From: Emcibacter sp.
Lineage (GTDB): Bacteria; Pseudomonadota; Alphaproteobacteria; Sphingomonadales; Emcibacteraceae
Assembly: GCA_021774785.1 (NCBI GenBank)
Contig: JAJFIQ010000026.1
Location: 248,001 to 312,000, forward strand
Direction of reading: 5' to 3'
Length of the DNA stretch: 64,000 nt
Both the position numbers and the translations under genes were made by a program. Every line of letters begins with the position of its first letter. Position 1 is the first letter of the stretch. Below are positions 46,396 to 56,658 of this stretch, in pieces. Below the pieces are notes generated by a model. That model ran no database searches. It saw only the letters and a program-made list of their open reading frames with translations, and was not told the origin of the DNA.

Positions 46396-46518
46396 TATTT
46401 ATGTCTTTTTATTTATTATTTTTCTGAAACCATAAGCTTTTCTGGCAGTTATGGGTAGCCATATTCGTCAAATCACCCTACAATCCCGCAAAATCCATAG
46501 GGTGTGAGGACTATAGCT

Positions 46519-46983
46519 GTGAGTGATAAAAATAATCCAGATAATAACGAAGCATTTCTTGATGAGTTTATCCCCTATGTCATGTACCGGATAACCAACC
46601 GCATGAATATGGATTTGCAGGACTGTCTGCGACCCCAGAAAATAAATGTTTCCCGCTGGCGGGTCCTCTGCGCCCTTCATGCCAAGGACGGCCGTAATAT
46701 GAGCGACCTTTGCACCTTTACCATGATGGAGCAATCATCGGTCAGCCGCGTAATCGACAGCATGGAAAAAGAAAAACTTGTCATCCGGAAACTGCGGAAA
46801 AAAGACAATCGATATGTCCTGGTCCATCTGACAAAAAAAGGCCGCGAGACATTCCAGTTAGCCTCTGTTCCGGCATTTTCACGGGAAGACCGTGCGTTAG
46901 AAGGTTTTTCTGATGGTGACCGACGACAGCTTCTGGACCTGCTCAACCGTGTCCTGAATAATATTCAGGGAGAATCCCGTTAA
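46519..46983 (+). CDS. MarR-family regulator
   Basis: A 155-residue MarR protein started at the GTG at 46519, with GAGGA 8 nt upstream; another GTG at 46504 lacks a ribosome site. The winged helix is in MSDLCTFTMMEQSSVSRVIDSM and LVIRKLRKKDNRYVLVHLTKKGR. It is divergent from the TetR gene and directly precedes the alpha/beta hydrolase reading frame, which probably shares its transcript and has no normal start codon. Confidence 0.88.
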   Translation: MSDKNNPDNNEAFLDEFIPYVMYRITNRMNMDLQDCLRPQKINVSRWRVLCALHAKDGRNMSDLCTFTMMEQSSVSRVIDSMEKEKLVIRKLRKKDNRYVLVHLTKKGRETFQLASVPAFSREDRALEGFSDGDRRQLLDLLNRVLNNIQGESR

Positions 46984-47071
46984 TAGCCCGCCCAACTGTC
47001 AATCACGCTTTCTGAAATGTCATGACCGGAATATCCATTTTCTGGAATGGGGTGATCCCACCAAAGACACT

Positions 47072-47824
47072 GTGGTCATATGGCACGGCGTTATTGGCAC
47101 ATGTCGTGATCATGAGGAACTGGCGGAAAGGCTAAGCCACACGTATCATGTGATCTGCCCGGATTCCATCGGTTGCGGGTTGTCTGACTGGGCCCATGAC
47201 AAAAAAAATGATCCGGGTCTGACGACCTATGCCGCCATTGCCCGTGATCTTTTGCGCCAACTTGGTCTGACCTCTGTTCGATGGATCGGGTCATCAAAGG
47301 GCGGCGGACTTGGTATTAAACTCAGTGCTATCATGACAGAATGTCCGATCACCCATCTTATTCTTGATGATGTAGGGCCGGGTTTCCCGGACTGGTTAAG
47401 GCAAGCCGCCATGAAAAATATCGCCAGTCCGCCCCATTTCGAAAGCTTTTTAAAATTTGAATCCTATCTGAAAGATAACCTGTCCAGAGGCGGATTAAAA
47501 CTGGATGATAAAAGATGGCGCCACCTGGCAGAAACATGGTGCCGTCAAACCGACGATGGGCAATTCACCTATCAAAATGATCCGGCACTGGCCAATCAGT
47601 TTAGCCTGCACGGGCAGGATTTTAACATCTGGCATCATTATGATGTGATCACGGCCAAGACCCTGTTGATCCACGCCAGAAAATCCATCGTCCCTGATCA
47701 TGAGGTGGAAATGATGCGCAGCCGTGGCCCGAAATGCACGGTCCAAAAGCGCGACGGCGGCCATGTAAGCCTGCTCCATAAAAAAACGCTACAGGATGTT
47801 ATTATCGATTTCCTGAAAAGCTAG
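47072..47824 (+). CDS. Alpha/beta hydrolase without a normal start codon
   Basis: The first standard start is GTG 47072 (250 residues), but it would begin in the middle of the first core strand, VVIWHGVIGT, which forms the oxyanion hole. The same frame is open back to 46958 and encodes plausible family N-terminal sequence (RFLKCHDRNIHFLEWGDP), with no ATG, GTG or TTG; only CTG (47012) is available. The real protein probably starts near 46985-47012 by a rare codon or coupled to the MarR stop, or the start is mutated. The nucleophile is in WIGSSKGGG, the acid in HARKSIVPDHE and the His in RDGGHVSLLH. Substrate unknown. Confidence 0.75.
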   Translation: MVIWHGVIGTCRDHEELAERLSHTYHVICPDSIGCGLSDWAHDKKNDPGLTTYAAIARDLLRQLGLTSVRWIGSSKGGGLGIKLSAIMTECPITHLILDDVGPGFPDWLRQAAMKNIASPPHFESFLKFESYLKDNLSRGGLKLDDKRWRHLAETWCRQTDDGQFTYQNDPALANQFSLHGQDFNIWHHYDVITAKTLLIHARKSIVPDHEVEMMRSRGPKCTVQKRDGGHVSLLHKKTLQDVIIDFLKS

Positions 47825-48966
47825 CGGATAAAGTCAGAGGTCAAATCCGAGATTTTCGTGCAGCCCAGCAAGGCCATATCACGCATAATCTCTGCCCTGA
47901 GAAGCTCAAACATCCTATCAACACCCGCTTCACCACCAGCGGCAAGGGCATAAAGATATGGCCGACCGATCATCACTGCGCTGGCCCCCAGTGCCAAAGC
48001 CTTGACCACATCAGTACCGCGCCGAACCCCGCTGTCCAGCAGAATTTCTGCCCGACCCGCCACAGCCTTCACAATTTCAGGCAGGACTTCAATTGTTGGC
48101 GGCATATAGTCAAGCTGCCGGCCGCCGTGGTTGGAAACAATTATACCACTGGCTCCGATTTCCACGGCCCGTTTGGCATCCTCCGCATTTACGATGCCCT
48201 TGATCAAAAACGGCCCATTCCAATGTTCAATCATCCAAGCCGCATCATCCCAATCGACCGCAGAGTCTAATTGATTGGAGATATAATCTATCAGATTTCC
48301 GCCGTGAGATAACCGGGCATTTTTGGAGTCCTTCACATTGGAAATATTAATTTTTGGATTGGTCATATAATGATATAACCATTGCGGGTGAGACAGAATA
48401 TCCGCCACTACCTTTGGCGCAAGAGATGTGGGAAAGGTCAAACGGTTACGTAAATCCCGCTCCCGATTACCATGAACCGGCAAGTCCACCGTAAGGCACA
48501 AGGCGTTATAGCCAGCTACCCGGCAACGGTCCATAAACTCCTTGATCACTTCCCGGTCACGCCAGACATATATCTGAAACCATTTAAGGCCGTCAGTGAT
48601 GGCTGCCACGTCTTCTATGGATGTACTGGAAACCGATGACAATGAATATACGGTACCGGCCTTTGCTGCCGCCCGTGCCACGGCAGGCTCCCCAGTATGA
48701 TGAAACATGCGCGTCTGACCTGTGGGTGATAGCAATACCGGAAGGTCAACTTTCTGTCCAAGGACGGTGGTGGATAGATCAATATTGCTCACATCACGCA
48801 GGACCCGTGGCATTAACTGAATTTTCGAAAAGCGGCTTTCATTTCGCGTAAGCGTGACCTCATCATCGGCACCGCCCTCAAGATAATCATATATCATCCG
48901 TGGCAGTCTTTTTTTCGCCAGCACACGAAAATCATTAAGATTAAAACAATTCTTCACCTGTGACAT
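47821..48966 (-). CDS. lldD: FMN-dependent alpha-hydroxy-acid oxidase/dehydrogenase
   Basis: A 381-residue TIM-barrel flavoprotein of the L-lactate dehydrogenase / glycolate oxidase family. FMN contacts are LLSPTGQTRMFHHTGE and YSLSSVSSTSIEDVA; the catalytic His-Gly-Gly-Arg is in IVSNHGGRQLDYMP, and RRGTDVVKALALGASAVMIGRPYLY is the phosphate-binding end. It oxidises a 2-hydroxy acid to a 2-oxo acid. LldD is the nearest common name, but the exact acid is not certain. It starts 16 bp after the TauE-like gene and ends in a CTAG shared with the hydrolase stop. Confidence 0.87.
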   Translation of the reverse strand: MSQVKNCFNLNDFRVLAKKRLPRMIYDYLEGGADDEVTLTRNESRFSKIQLMPRVLRDVSNIDLSTTVLGQKVDLPVLLSPTGQTRMFHHTGEPAVARAAAKAGTVYSLSSVSSTSIEDVAAITDGLKWFQIYVWRDREVIKEFMDRCRVAGYNALCLTVDLPVHGNRERDLRNRLTFPTSLAPKVVADILSHPQWLYHYMTNPKINISNVKDSKNARLSHGGNLIDYISNQLDSAVDWDDAAWMIEHWNGPFLIKGIVNAEDAKRAVEIGASGIIVSNHGGRQLDYMPPTIEVLPEIVKAVAGRAEILLDSGVRRGTDVVKALALGASAVMIGRPYLYALAAGGEAGVDRMFELLRAEIMRDMALLGCTKISDLTSDFIR

Positions 48967-48982
48967 TTTAACCCCTATATTT

Positions 48983-49804
48983 TTATATAAATGTACGATA
49001 CAGCATTCGGGCGGCTACAATCATCAAAAAAACACCAAAAGTCATGCTAAGTTGTTTCTGGCTCAGGGCATGGGCAATTTTCACGCCCAGTGGTGCTGCA
49101 AGGAACGTTGCCGGAGACAGGATCAGAAAACCGATTACATTAACAAAACCAACACTGCCCACGGGCAAGGCTATGTTTCCCTGTCCCGTTATCATAAAAC
49201 CAATGGTCCCCGGAACTGCAATCAGCAATCCGAAAAAGGCAGAAGTTCCCACCGCCCGGTGGATAGGTACATTAAAAATAGTCAGGGTCGTGACACTCAA
49301 AGCCCCGCCGCCAATACCCATCATGGTAGATACCATGCCGGTGGCTCCCGGAAACAGGGTGCCGGGAAAACCTGTGGGGATTTTTTCCCGCAACCTGATA
49401 TTTTCCAGAGGCAGGACCATTTTAATGGCAACGAACAGAGCAACAACGGCAAAGATCGCGGTGAGTGCGACACTGTCCACCTGAGCCGCCAGCCATGCCC
49501 CGCCTGCGGCTCCGACAAATATCGCCGGTCCCCAGTCTTTAGCCAGCTCAAAATCAACTGCGCCACGTCGGTGATGGGCACGGGCAGAAGAAATGGAGGT
49601 GGGAATGATAGTCGCCAGTGATGTCGCCACTGCCACATGCATGCGGATAGAAGGGTCAACACCGATAAAACCCAAGGCAAATTCCAGCACCGGCACAATC
49701 ACAATACCACCACCAATCCCCATCAGCCCCGCCATAACACCACCAACAAGACCACTGGCCAGCATCAGCAGGACTAGTGGCAAATATATTTCAACAAATT
49801 CCAT
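48983..49804 (-). CDS. TauE/SafE-family membrane exporter
   Basis: A 273-residue protein with about eight membrane helices. The repeated GLMGIGGGIVIVPVLEF and GMVSTMMGIGGGALSVTTL motifs are typical of TauE/SafE (sulfite exporter family) proteins. They are thought to export sulfite, sulfoacetate or other small organic anions. It is co-transcribed with the 2-hydroxy-acid oxidase gene 16 bp downstream, so transport of a hydroxy or oxo acid is a possibility. Direction and cargo are unknown. Confidence 0.88.
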   Translation of the reverse strand: MEFVEIYLPLVLLMLASGLVGGVMAGLMGIGGGIVIVPVLEFALGFIGVDPSIRMHVAVATSLATIIPTSISSARAHHRRGAVDFELAKDWGPAIFVGAAGGAWLAAQVDSVALTAIFAVVALFVAIKMVLPLENIRLREKIPTGFPGTLFPGATGMVSTMMGIGGGALSVTTLTIFNVPIHRAVGTSAFFGLLIAVPGTIGFMITGQGNIALPVGSVGFVNVIGFLILSPATFLAAPLGVKIAHALSQKQLSMTFGVFLMIVAARMLYRTFI

Positions 49805-49989
49805 AAAAGGACGTTAGGGATTAGCAATGAAAATATCAACAGCTAAAAATCAATATCCATATATGTATGTGTTAATTTCTCGCCCTTCGGGATTACTTTG
49901 GTAATTTTACAGGAAAAGATATATTGTTGTGACTTATAGACCGCACCCAGACTTGATACATGTGTCGTAAAATTTAAGGAGTATTTATA

Positions 49990-50421
49990 GTGATCGTAGA
50001 AAATAAAATTACCACTGGTGGCTGCCATTGTGGCGCGGTGCGCTATGAGGTCATAGGCCCCTTACGTGACGTGATAAATTGCCACTGCAGTATGTGTCAA
50101 AAATCACATGGTAATTTTGGCCCACATTCCAAAGCCCGAAAAGTAAATATCACTATCACAAAAAACACTGGCCTTGCCTGGTATAAAACATCAGACATCG
50201 CACGGCGTGGTTTTTGCCGTGAATGCGGCTCAGGTTTGTTCTGGGAACCATTTGATTTAGAGGCTACAGGCATCATTGCCGGCACAATCGACAGCCCCAC
50301 AGGGTTAAAGACAATAGGGCATATCTTTGTCGGTGAAAAAGCGGACTATTATGAAATTACCGATGACCATCCACAATTTGAAGGTTCTTCAGACGGAGAA
50401 CTCGTCAACGACTATAAATAA
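49990..50421 (+). CDS. GFA-family (Gfa-like, Mss4 fold) zinc protein
   Basis: A 143-residue protein of the glutathione-dependent formaldehyde-activating family. The zinc ligands are CHCG (GGCHCGAVRYEV), CHCSMCQ and CRECGS. Most members are not true formaldehyde-activating enzymes, so function is open. Start is GTG with AAGGAG 8 nt upstream, in a 185-bp divergent gap that holds nothing else clear. The stop lies 25 bp from the BaiN-like gene end. Confidence 0.88.
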   Translation: MIVENKITTGGCHCGAVRYEVIGPLRDVINCHCSMCQKSHGNFGPHSKARKVNITITKNTGLAWYKTSDIARRGFCRECGSGLFWEPFDLEATGIIAGTIDSPTGLKTIGHIFVGEKADYYEITDDHPQFEGSSDGELVNDYK

Positions 50422-50430
50422 AAAAACATA

Positions 50431-50462
50431 TTAGATATATTGCCCCTTAGATATATTGCCCC
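50431..50462. repeat. Exact 16-bp tandem repeat at the BaiN-like gene stop
   Basis: TTAGATATATTGCCCC occurs twice in a row (50431-50446, 50447-50462). The second copy encodes the last codons and the stop of the BaiN-like gene, and the first copy repeats them after the stop. It looks like a recent slippage duplication. On the minus strand seven T follow. Confidence 0.9.
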
Positions 50463-51616
50463 GCCGCATGGCCTGATGCCCATGCCCACTGGAAATTATA
50501 GCCGCCCAATTGTCCGGTGACATCGACAACCTCACCAATGAAATAAAGGCCGGGAACTGTAGCACTCTCAAATGTTTTGGAGGATATACCACGGGTATCC
50601 ACCCCGCCGCGTGTGACTTCTGCTGTTCTGTAGCCTTCAGTACCATTTGGCAAAACCCGCCAGTCATGAATAAAATCTGCAACTTGTGCCAGCTTTTGAT
50701 TGGACAGGTCAGCCATACGCCCGTCCACACCAACTTCATTACAAATGAATTGGGCCAGCCTTCGGGCAAACCGCTGGGTCAAGATATTATGGAGTTCCTG
50801 CTTGGGCTGGCTCTGCCGTTGTTCCTTCATAAATTCCATCATATCACGGGCAGGCGACAGGTTGACCCTCACCTCATCACCTGCGCGCCAGTAAGATGAT
50901 ATTTGCAATATGGCCGGACCGCTAAGGCCGCGGTGGGTGAATAAAATTGCCTCGGTGAAGGACTTTTTACCAACCGTGACCACCGCATCCTGTGAAACCC
51001 CCGCCAGTGCTTTCATTTTATTCAACAGTTCATTCTGGAACGTGAAGGGTACCAGTGCCGGTTCCGGGTCAATGATATTATGACCGAATTGGCGGGCCAC
51101 CTGATAGCCAAAACCACTGGCCCCCATTTTGGGGATAGATTTGCCGCCACAAGCAATCACCAGTGAACGGCTGGTGATCATGTCATCTAGCTGAAAGCCA
51201 CCTTCTGTCTTCTGAATATTTTCAACCTGATGAGACGTGCGAATGACAATACCGACATCATCACATTCTGATACCAGCATATCAATGATTTGATGGGATT
51301 TTCCATCACAGAATAATTGCCCCAGTTTTTTTTCGTGATAGGCAATATTATGCTTTTCCACCAAAGTAATAAAATCGCTGGGACGATAACGTCGTAAAGC
51401 AGATACACAAAAACGCGGATTTTCAGAATGAAAATTTCCCGGACCCGTATCAATATTTGTGAAATTACAGCGACCGCCGCCGGAAATACGAATTTTTCCG
51501 GCTATAGTGTCATTACTTTCAAGAACCAGAACCCGAAGGCCCCGCTTTCCGGCCTCTATGGCACACATGAGTCCTGCAGCCCCGCCACCAATAATCACCA
51601 CATCATAATCTATCAC
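50447..51616 (-). CDS. BaiN/HI0933-family FAD oxidoreductase
   Basis: A 389-residue flavoprotein with the Rossmann motif IIGGGAAGLMCAIEAGKRG at the N-terminus, GGGRCNFTN near 47, and the C-terminal GLYFIGEVVDVTGQLGGYNFQWAWASG. This family includes BaiN, a proposed bile-acid reductase, and YhiN/HI0933 proteins of unknown activity. Start is GTG overlapping the ligase TGA by 4 bp. It is the last gene of the long operon, so it may reduce or oxidise an intermediate of that pathway, but such genes are also widespread housekeeping genes. Confidence 0.87.
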   Translation of the reverse strand: MIDYDVVIIGGGAAGLMCAIEAGKRGLRVLVLESNDTIAGKIRISGGGRCNFTNIDTGPGNFHSENPRFCVSALRRYRPSDFITLVEKHNIAYHEKKLGQLFCDGKSHQIIDMLVSECDDVGIVIRTSHQVENIQKTEGGFQLDDMITSRSLVIACGGKSIPKMGASGFGYQVARQFGHNIIDPEPALVPFTFQNELLNKMKALAGVSQDAVVTVGKKSFTEAILFTHRGLSGPAILQISSYWRAGDEVRVNLSPARDMMEFMKEQRQSQPKQELHNILTQRFARRLAQFICNEVGVDGRMADLSNQKLAQVADFIHDWRVLPNGTEGYRTAEVTRGGVDTRGISSKTFESATVPGLYFIGEVVDVTGQLGGYNFQWAWASGHAAGQYI

Positions 51617-53121
51617 GCTTGCTCTCTTAGACTTTCTTTCATGATTTTACCCATACCATTGCGGGGCATCTCATCAACGAAGTGAAAGATGCGGGGATGT
51701 TTATATCGCCCCAGTCTGTCACTGAGCCATTCTAATATATCTTCCTTGCTGAGTGATGCGCCTGCTTTCTGGACAATGAAGGCCGCAACAATCTCGCCCC
51801 ATCGTGCATCGGGCCTGCCCACCACAGCAACCTCAAGAATATCCGAATGACCACTGAGCACTTCTTCCAGCTCAGCCGGGTAAATATTTTCACCGCCAGA
51901 TATAATCATATCTTTTTTACGGTCAACAAAATAATAACGACCTTGGGCATCCACATAGCCAATATCTCCGGTATAATACCAGCCATCTTTCAGGGCGGCC
52001 GCCGTGGCACTCTGGTTATCCCAATAATTGGCCATGACATTCTGGCCTTTGACAAGAATTTCCCCCGCCTGTCCTATATCGCAATCATTGCCCTGATCAT
52101 CAATGATCCTGATCTGGCATTTTTTTGCGGCATAGCCCATAGACCCCTGTGTTTCAATGGCATTTCCTGCCTTCTGATAAATAGCAAGGGGGCCGGTTTC
52201 GCTGGAGCCATAAACCTGTATCAGGGGCACTTTAAGCCCATGCCAATAATCAATCATGTCAGCCGGAATAACGCAGGATCCGGTTGTGATACAACGCAGA
52301 TGAGAAAAATCTATCTCCGCCCATTTTTCATGGGCCCGGAGCGGGGCCATATGCGGCGGTAATATAATTCCCAATGTGGGGCGGTCTTGTATGAGCACCT
52401 GTATAACTTTCTCCACATCAAAGGCCTTATGCAATATAATTGTCGCCCCAATACTGAAGGCCGGTAATGTCTGAACATTCAGGCCACCCACATGGAACAT
52501 GGGCAGGATGGTCAATAGCACATCATCATGAACCATATCATGCATATCAATACTATTTATTGCATTTTCTTCCAGTGCTGCATGGGTAAGCACTGCACCC
52601 TTGGGGAAGCCCGTTGTACCGGATGTAAAAATCAGCAATACGGGATCGTTCGGACCTACTGTCGGGCGGGGGTCATGCCCCTCAGCCGCTGACATTAACT
52701 GACGCAATCCCAGCCAGCCTTCCTTATCCCGCCCACCCCATGTGACAAGACGACATTCGGGTAATTTTTCTTTTAATATTTCGCAATGATCCTGATAATC
52801 CTCTTCCACGAACAGGGCCGATGCCGCACAATCCACCAGCATATGAATATGTTCTGCCGGTGTCAGCCGCCAGTTAAGCGGCACAAATATTACCCCGATG
52901 CGGGCACAAGCAAAGAGCAGATAAAGCGTGCGCGGATGGTTTTGACCCAGAAAAGCAACCCGATCCCCCCGCTTTATCCCAAGGGAATGGTGAAGCATGG
53001 CTGCAGTATCGGTAATTTTTTGATTGAACTCAGCATAGCTGATCTTCTCGCCCTCAAACTGGATGGCGGTTTTGTCTGGGCAGGCTAAAGCCCATTTATC
53101 TATCCAGCTTGCTATGGTCAT
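51613..53121 (-). CDS. AMP-forming acyl-CoA ligase
   Basis: A 502-residue member of the acyl-CoA synthetase superfamily, activating a carboxylic acid with ATP and CoA. Motifs: P-loop LIFTSGTTGFPKGAV (about 170), YGSSETGPLAIY, the Asp in YYTGDIGYVDAQGRYYFVDRKKDMII, and the catalytic Lys in NGMGKIMKE (about 492). It follows the CoA-transferase by 12 bp and overlaps the next gene by 4 bp. Two CoA-loading enzymes in one operon, ligase and transferase, suggests either two acids to be activated or one entry and one recycling step. Substrate unknown. Confidence 0.88.
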   Translation of the reverse strand: MTIASWIDKWALACPDKTAIQFEGEKISYAEFNQKITDTAAMLHHSLGIKRGDRVAFLGQNHPRTLYLLFACARIGVIFVPLNWRLTPAEHIHMLVDCAASALFVEEDYQDHCEILKEKLPECRLVTWGGRDKEGWLGLRQLMSAAEGHDPRPTVGPNDPVLLIFTSGTTGFPKGAVLTHAALEENAINSIDMHDMVHDDVLLTILPMFHVGGLNVQTLPAFSIGATIILHKAFDVEKVIQVLIQDRPTLGIILPPHMAPLRAHEKWAEIDFSHLRCITTGSCVIPADMIDYWHGLKVPLIQVYGSSETGPLAIYQKAGNAIETQGSMGYAAKKCQIRIIDDQGNDCDIGQAGEILVKGQNVMANYWDNQSATAAALKDGWYYTGDIGYVDAQGRYYFVDRKKDMIISGGENIYPAELEEVLSGHSDILEVAVVGRPDARWGEIVAAFIVQKAGASLSKEDILEWLSDRLGRYKHPRIFHFVDEMPRNGMGKIMKESLREQA

Positions 53122-53133
53122 GCTTCATCCTCC

Positions 53134-54342
53134 CTATTCAGAAGCGCAATATATGGCACCCGTTTCTTGTAGTTTTGCGCGGGCGGTCTCATTATATCCG
53201 GCCTCTGCCAAGACCTTTGCCGTCTGCTCCCCGTAACGCGGCGGAAAGGATAATTCTGTTACAGCACCCTCAACATCCACCGCCATGGGTTGCATGTTTA
53301 TTTCCCTGCCACCCGGCAATTGTGTCGTGGTTAGTTTATTCTTGATAGCATCCAGCTTCGCCACTTGCGGCACATCATTAATGCGCGCATGCGGGATAGT
53401 CGCCGCCAGAAAATCATCCTCTAATTCATCTGTGCTATAGCATGACGTCAAAGCACCAATGTCTGCATAAAGCGCCTGGCGTTCTTCATGTCTTCCCTCG
53501 TTGGTTTTACGAAGCTCATTAAATAATGAATTGAATTTCGGGATTTCTGTAAGGCGTTGCCACTGGACATCATTACCAATGGCCACATAAATAAAGCCGT
53601 CTTTTGTCGGATAAGCATTGGTGGGAATGAATTTTCGATGTTCATTGCCACAACGGGTGATCTCTGACGGATCACAATCAAAATCAAGCAGGGGCAGGGT
53701 AGTAATCAGCCAACTCGACGCCGCTTGCAACATAGAAATATCAATACGTTTGCCGTGTCCGTTTTCTGCACGTTCTGCAAGACCAAGCATAACCCCTGCA
53801 TAAACCTCATCCCCCGCTTTCAGGTCGATAAGCGGAACCCCGGACAGGGTCGGCGGGCCGTTCTCCTGTCCCGTCACTTCCATAAAGCCCGACATGGCCT
53901 GTATAGCCGGATCATAGCCCGGCACATTGGGATAGGCTGGCCCCATGGCGGAAATCCCCGCCCAGATCAGATCAGGTTTAATAGCACTCAGTGTCTCATA
54001 ATCAATGCCCATCTGTACGTAACGTCCGGGCAGGGTATTGCAACAAAAGATATCCACATCCAGCTCGCGAATAATTTGATGCAGGGCTGCACGGCCTTCT
54101 TCGGATTTTAAATTGAGCGAGATGGTTTCCTTACCCACATTGGGGGCCATGAAATAGCTGCGCCGATCGTCACCATCCTCGATGATATGTTTACCAATAT
54201 AACGGTTGGGGTCACCCGGAAGACCACGGCTTGACGGTGTGGCCTCAATACGAATTACCCGCCAGCCCAGCTGGGCAAAGCGCAAAGTGGCAGAAGGCAG
54301 GGATAAGGCCTGTTCCAGACTTAATACTATTTTCTGCTTCAT
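53134..54342 (-). CDS. Class III (CaiB/BaiF) CoA-transferase
   Basis: About 402 residues. The ATG at 54342 overlaps the preceding TGA as ATGA; the upstream ATG at 54360 lacks a ribosome site. The catalytic Asp is in [13 protein letters not shown] (about 171), as in formyl-CoA and benzylsuccinyl-CoA transferases and mesaconyl-CoA C1-C4 transferase. It moves CoA between acids without [21 protein letters not shown] is the family N-terminal signature. Donor and acceptor are unknown; a dicarboxylic acid is conceivable given the mutase in the same operon. Confidence 0.87.
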   Translation of the reverse strand: MKQKIVLSLEQALSLPSATLRFAQLGWRVIRIEATPSSRGLPGDPNRYIGKHIIEDGDDRRSYFMAPNVGKETISLNLKSEEGRAALHQIIRELDVDIFCCNTLPGRYVQMGIDYETLSAIKPDLIWAGISAMGPAYPNVPGYDPAIQAMSGFMEVTGQENGPPTLSGVPLIDLKAGDEVYAGVMLGLAERAENGHGKRIDISMLQAASSWLITTLPLLDFDCDPSEITRCGNEHRKFIPTNAYPTKDGFIYVAIGNDVQWQRLTEIPKFNSLFNELRKTNEGRHEERQALYADIGALTSCYSTDELEDDFLAATIPHARINDVPQVAKLDAIKNKLTTTQLPGGREINMQPMAVDVEGAVTELSFPPRYGEQTAKVLAEAGYNETARAKLQETGAIYCASE

Positions 54343-56654
54343 GCGTTTTTCTTTTCCCATATGGCGCGGGCAACTTTTTCCGGCGTCATAGGCGGATTGA
54401 AAAAGCGAATTCCCGTGGCATTATAAACCGCATTGGCAATGGCGGGGGCGACAACAATGGTTGGTAGTTCCGCGATCCCCTTGGCACCATATGGTCCCTC
54501 TTCGCAATCACTTTCGATGAAATGCATTTCAATTTCCGGCATCTCCGGTGCGGTCGGAACTTTGTAGTCCCTGAAATTAGGGTTCTGCAATCGGCCTTCC
54601 TCAAACAGCATTTCCTCGCTAAGGGCAAAACCAAGGCCAAAGGCCATACCGCCTTCCATCTGGGCTTCCAGCCCCATGCGGTTGATCACCCGACCCACGT
54701 CCTGTGCCATAGTCACTTTTTCAACCTTCACTTCACCGGTTAGGGTATCCACCACTACTTCTGCAATATGCACCGCGTGGGAATAGGCCGCCGAATGGTC
54801 GGAAATATGGTCCCGTCCCTCCGGCTCACTATTGGGCTCGTAATAATCGCTAACCATGACCACATCGGGTTCCGGCTGAAAATGCATCTGACGCAGCATT
54901 TTGTCCAGCTTGGTCACGACTGCGCCGTCCTTGTCCTGCACCACAAAACCGCCGCGCAGGTCTAGTTCTTCTGCGGTCACATTGGCCTGCTTCGAGGCCG
55001 CTGCCAAAATCTGTTTCTTGGCCTTGATCGCCGCCCGCCGCGCGCCATTACCCGCGATAAAGGTTGTGCGGGAGGCATGAACCCCCACATCCCACGGCCC
55101 GAGATCACTGTCATTATTGACAAGCGTCACATGCTCCACAGGTACGCCAAGTTCTTCAGAGACAATCTGTCCGATAACCGCATCAATGCCCTGCCCAATT
55201 TCAGATGCGCCCGTGATCACCGTCACCCTTGCGTAATCATCCATTTTCAGGATCGTACCGCAACCGTCAGATTTATGAATTTTTGCACCACCCGCATTAT
55301 GAATCGAGCTAGCCAGACCAATGCCGCGCTTGTAACGACCTTGCGCTTTACGGTCATCGGTATATTTACCGAGCTTTGCCACATAATCCGATGCTTCTGC
55401 CGCCGTAGTCAGACATTCCGCCAGGGCACATTCCCTGAGGTAAGATTTTTGCGGCGTATATTCACCGGATTTTTGAGCATTCTTCAATCGAAATTCGATT
55501 GGGTCCATATCAAGTTTTTCTGCCAGCATGTCCATATGCTGCGCAGTGGCATAGGTCATCTGAACATTGCCGTAACCGCGAAATGATCCGGCGTAGGAAT
55601 TATTGGTATAATACGCCTGCCCCTTGAAATCGACCACGGGCACCCGGTAATGACCGGATGTGGTGCGCATCATAATCACCGGAACCGTCGCCCCCCATGA
55701 GGTATAGGCGCCGTTGTCCATCTCAACATCCGCCGCACGGAAGGTCAAAATGCCGTCCTTGGTACAGCCGGTCCGCAGATGCATTGACGCCGGTTGCCTG
55801 GTGGGGGAATTGATAAATTCTTCTTCCCTATCGAATAGTATTTTTACGGGCCGTCCGGTTTTCTGGGCCAATATCGCCGCCACCGGCTCGAACGGATAAA
55901 CATCCAGTTTCGCGCCGAATGATCCACCTGTTGGCGGCTGTATGACCCGAATATCACCGGGGTCAATGCCAAGCGCAGGTGCCAGATCCATCTTGTAATT
56001 ATACGGATATTGGGTTTGGGAATAAATGGTCAGCTTGCCATTATGATCAAAATCGGCAATGGCGCAGGATGTCCCCATACAACAATGGGTGACATAATGC
56101 ACATTAAACGTATCATCCAGAATGATATCGGAATCAGCCTCGGCCTGTGCCAGATCACCAGCTTTAAATTCAAATTTTAGGCTTTTATTATCCGGGAAGC
56201 GTTCCTGTATGACGGGTGCGCCTTCGCGCTGGCTTTCCTCAATGGTGTATACACCGGGCAGGTCTTTATAGTCCACCCTGATCAGCTTCAGGGCCGCCGC
56301 CGCAATGGCTTCGCTTTCCGCCGCCACAGCTGCAACCTCATCCCGTTCGCAACGGATTTTGTTTTTCAGGGGGGCGTTGTCTTTGACAAAACCCAGCCTT
56401 AATTCCGGCGTGTCCTGTGCCGTGACCACCAGATGAACACCCGCAAGCTTTTCAGCCTCAGACGTATCAATACTGATAATCTCCGCATGGGCGCGACCGG
56501 CGTGCAATATCTTGCCGTAAAGCATCTGGGGCAAAACCATATCATTGATATAGCGGGTCTTGCCGGTGGCCTTGGCAGGCGCGTCGGGCTTTTTGATCCT
56601 TTTACCGATCAGTGACGTTTTTTCAATATGTTGAAAAGCAACCTGTTCACTCAT
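54339..56654 (-). CDS. Molybdenum hydroxylase large subunit (xanthine dehydrogenase family)
   Basis: A 771-residue Mo-binding subunit. Order: small alpha/beta hammerhead (about 25-130, [16 protein letters not shown]), then the two Mo-pterin domains with [19 protein letters not shown] and [12 protein letters not shown]. The catalytic base is present as Glu729 in [11 protein letters not shown]. It oxidises a substrate carbon with water-derived oxygen, passing electrons to 2Fe-2S and FAD. Nearest in look are the CoA-ester and aromatic acid hydroxylases (4-hydroxybenzoyl-CoA reductase, 2-furoyl-CoA dehydrogenase, nicotinate or quinoline oxidoreductases). It is the third of the Mo subunit genes in the order FAD, 2Fe-2S, Mo. 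Confidence 0.9.
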   Translation of the reverse strand: MSEQVAFQHIEKTSLIGKRIKKPDAPAKATGKTRYINDMVLPQMLYGKILHAGRAHAEIISIDTSEAEKLAGVHLVVTAQDTPELRLGFVKDNAPLKNKIRCERDEVAAVAAESEAIAAAALKLIRVDYKDLPGVYTIEESQREGAPVIQERFPDNKSLKFEFKAGDLAQAEADSDIILDDTFNVHYVTHCCMGTSCAIADFDHNGKLTIYSQTQYPYNYKMDLAPALGIDPGDIRVIQPPTGGSFGAKLDVYPFEPVAAILAQKTGRPVKILFDREEEFINSPTRQPASMHLRTGCTKDGILTFRAADVEMDNGAYTSWGATVPVIMMRTTSGHYRVPVVDFKGQAYYTNNSYAGSFRGYGNVQMTYATAQHMDMLAEKLDMDPIEFRLKNAQKSGEYTPQKSYLRECALAECLTTAAEASDYVAKLGKYTDDRKAQGRYKRGIGLASSIHNAGGAKIHKSDGCGTILKMDDYARVTVITGASEIGQGIDAVIGQIVSEELGVPVEHVTLVNNDSDLGPWDVGVHASRTTFIAGNGARRAAIKAKKQILAAASKQANVTAEELDLRGGFVVQDKDGAVVTKLDKMLRQMHFQPEPDVVMVSDYYEPNSEPEGRDHISDHSAAYSHAVHIAEVVVDTLTGEVKVEKVTMAQDVGRVINRMGLEAQMEGGMAFGLGFALSEEMLFEEGRLQNPNFRDYKVPTAPEMPEIEMHFIESDCEEGPYGAKGIAELPTIVVAPAIANAVYNATGIRFFNPPMTPEKVARAIWEKKNA

Positions 56655-56658
56655 GATC

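Noticed and set aside
47821-50421. Formaldehyde detoxification unit built from the GFA protein and formate dehydrogenase
   Set aside because: The GFA family is mostly not formaldehyde-activating, no glutathione-dependent dehydrogenase is present, and fdsGBA lies 15 kb away.
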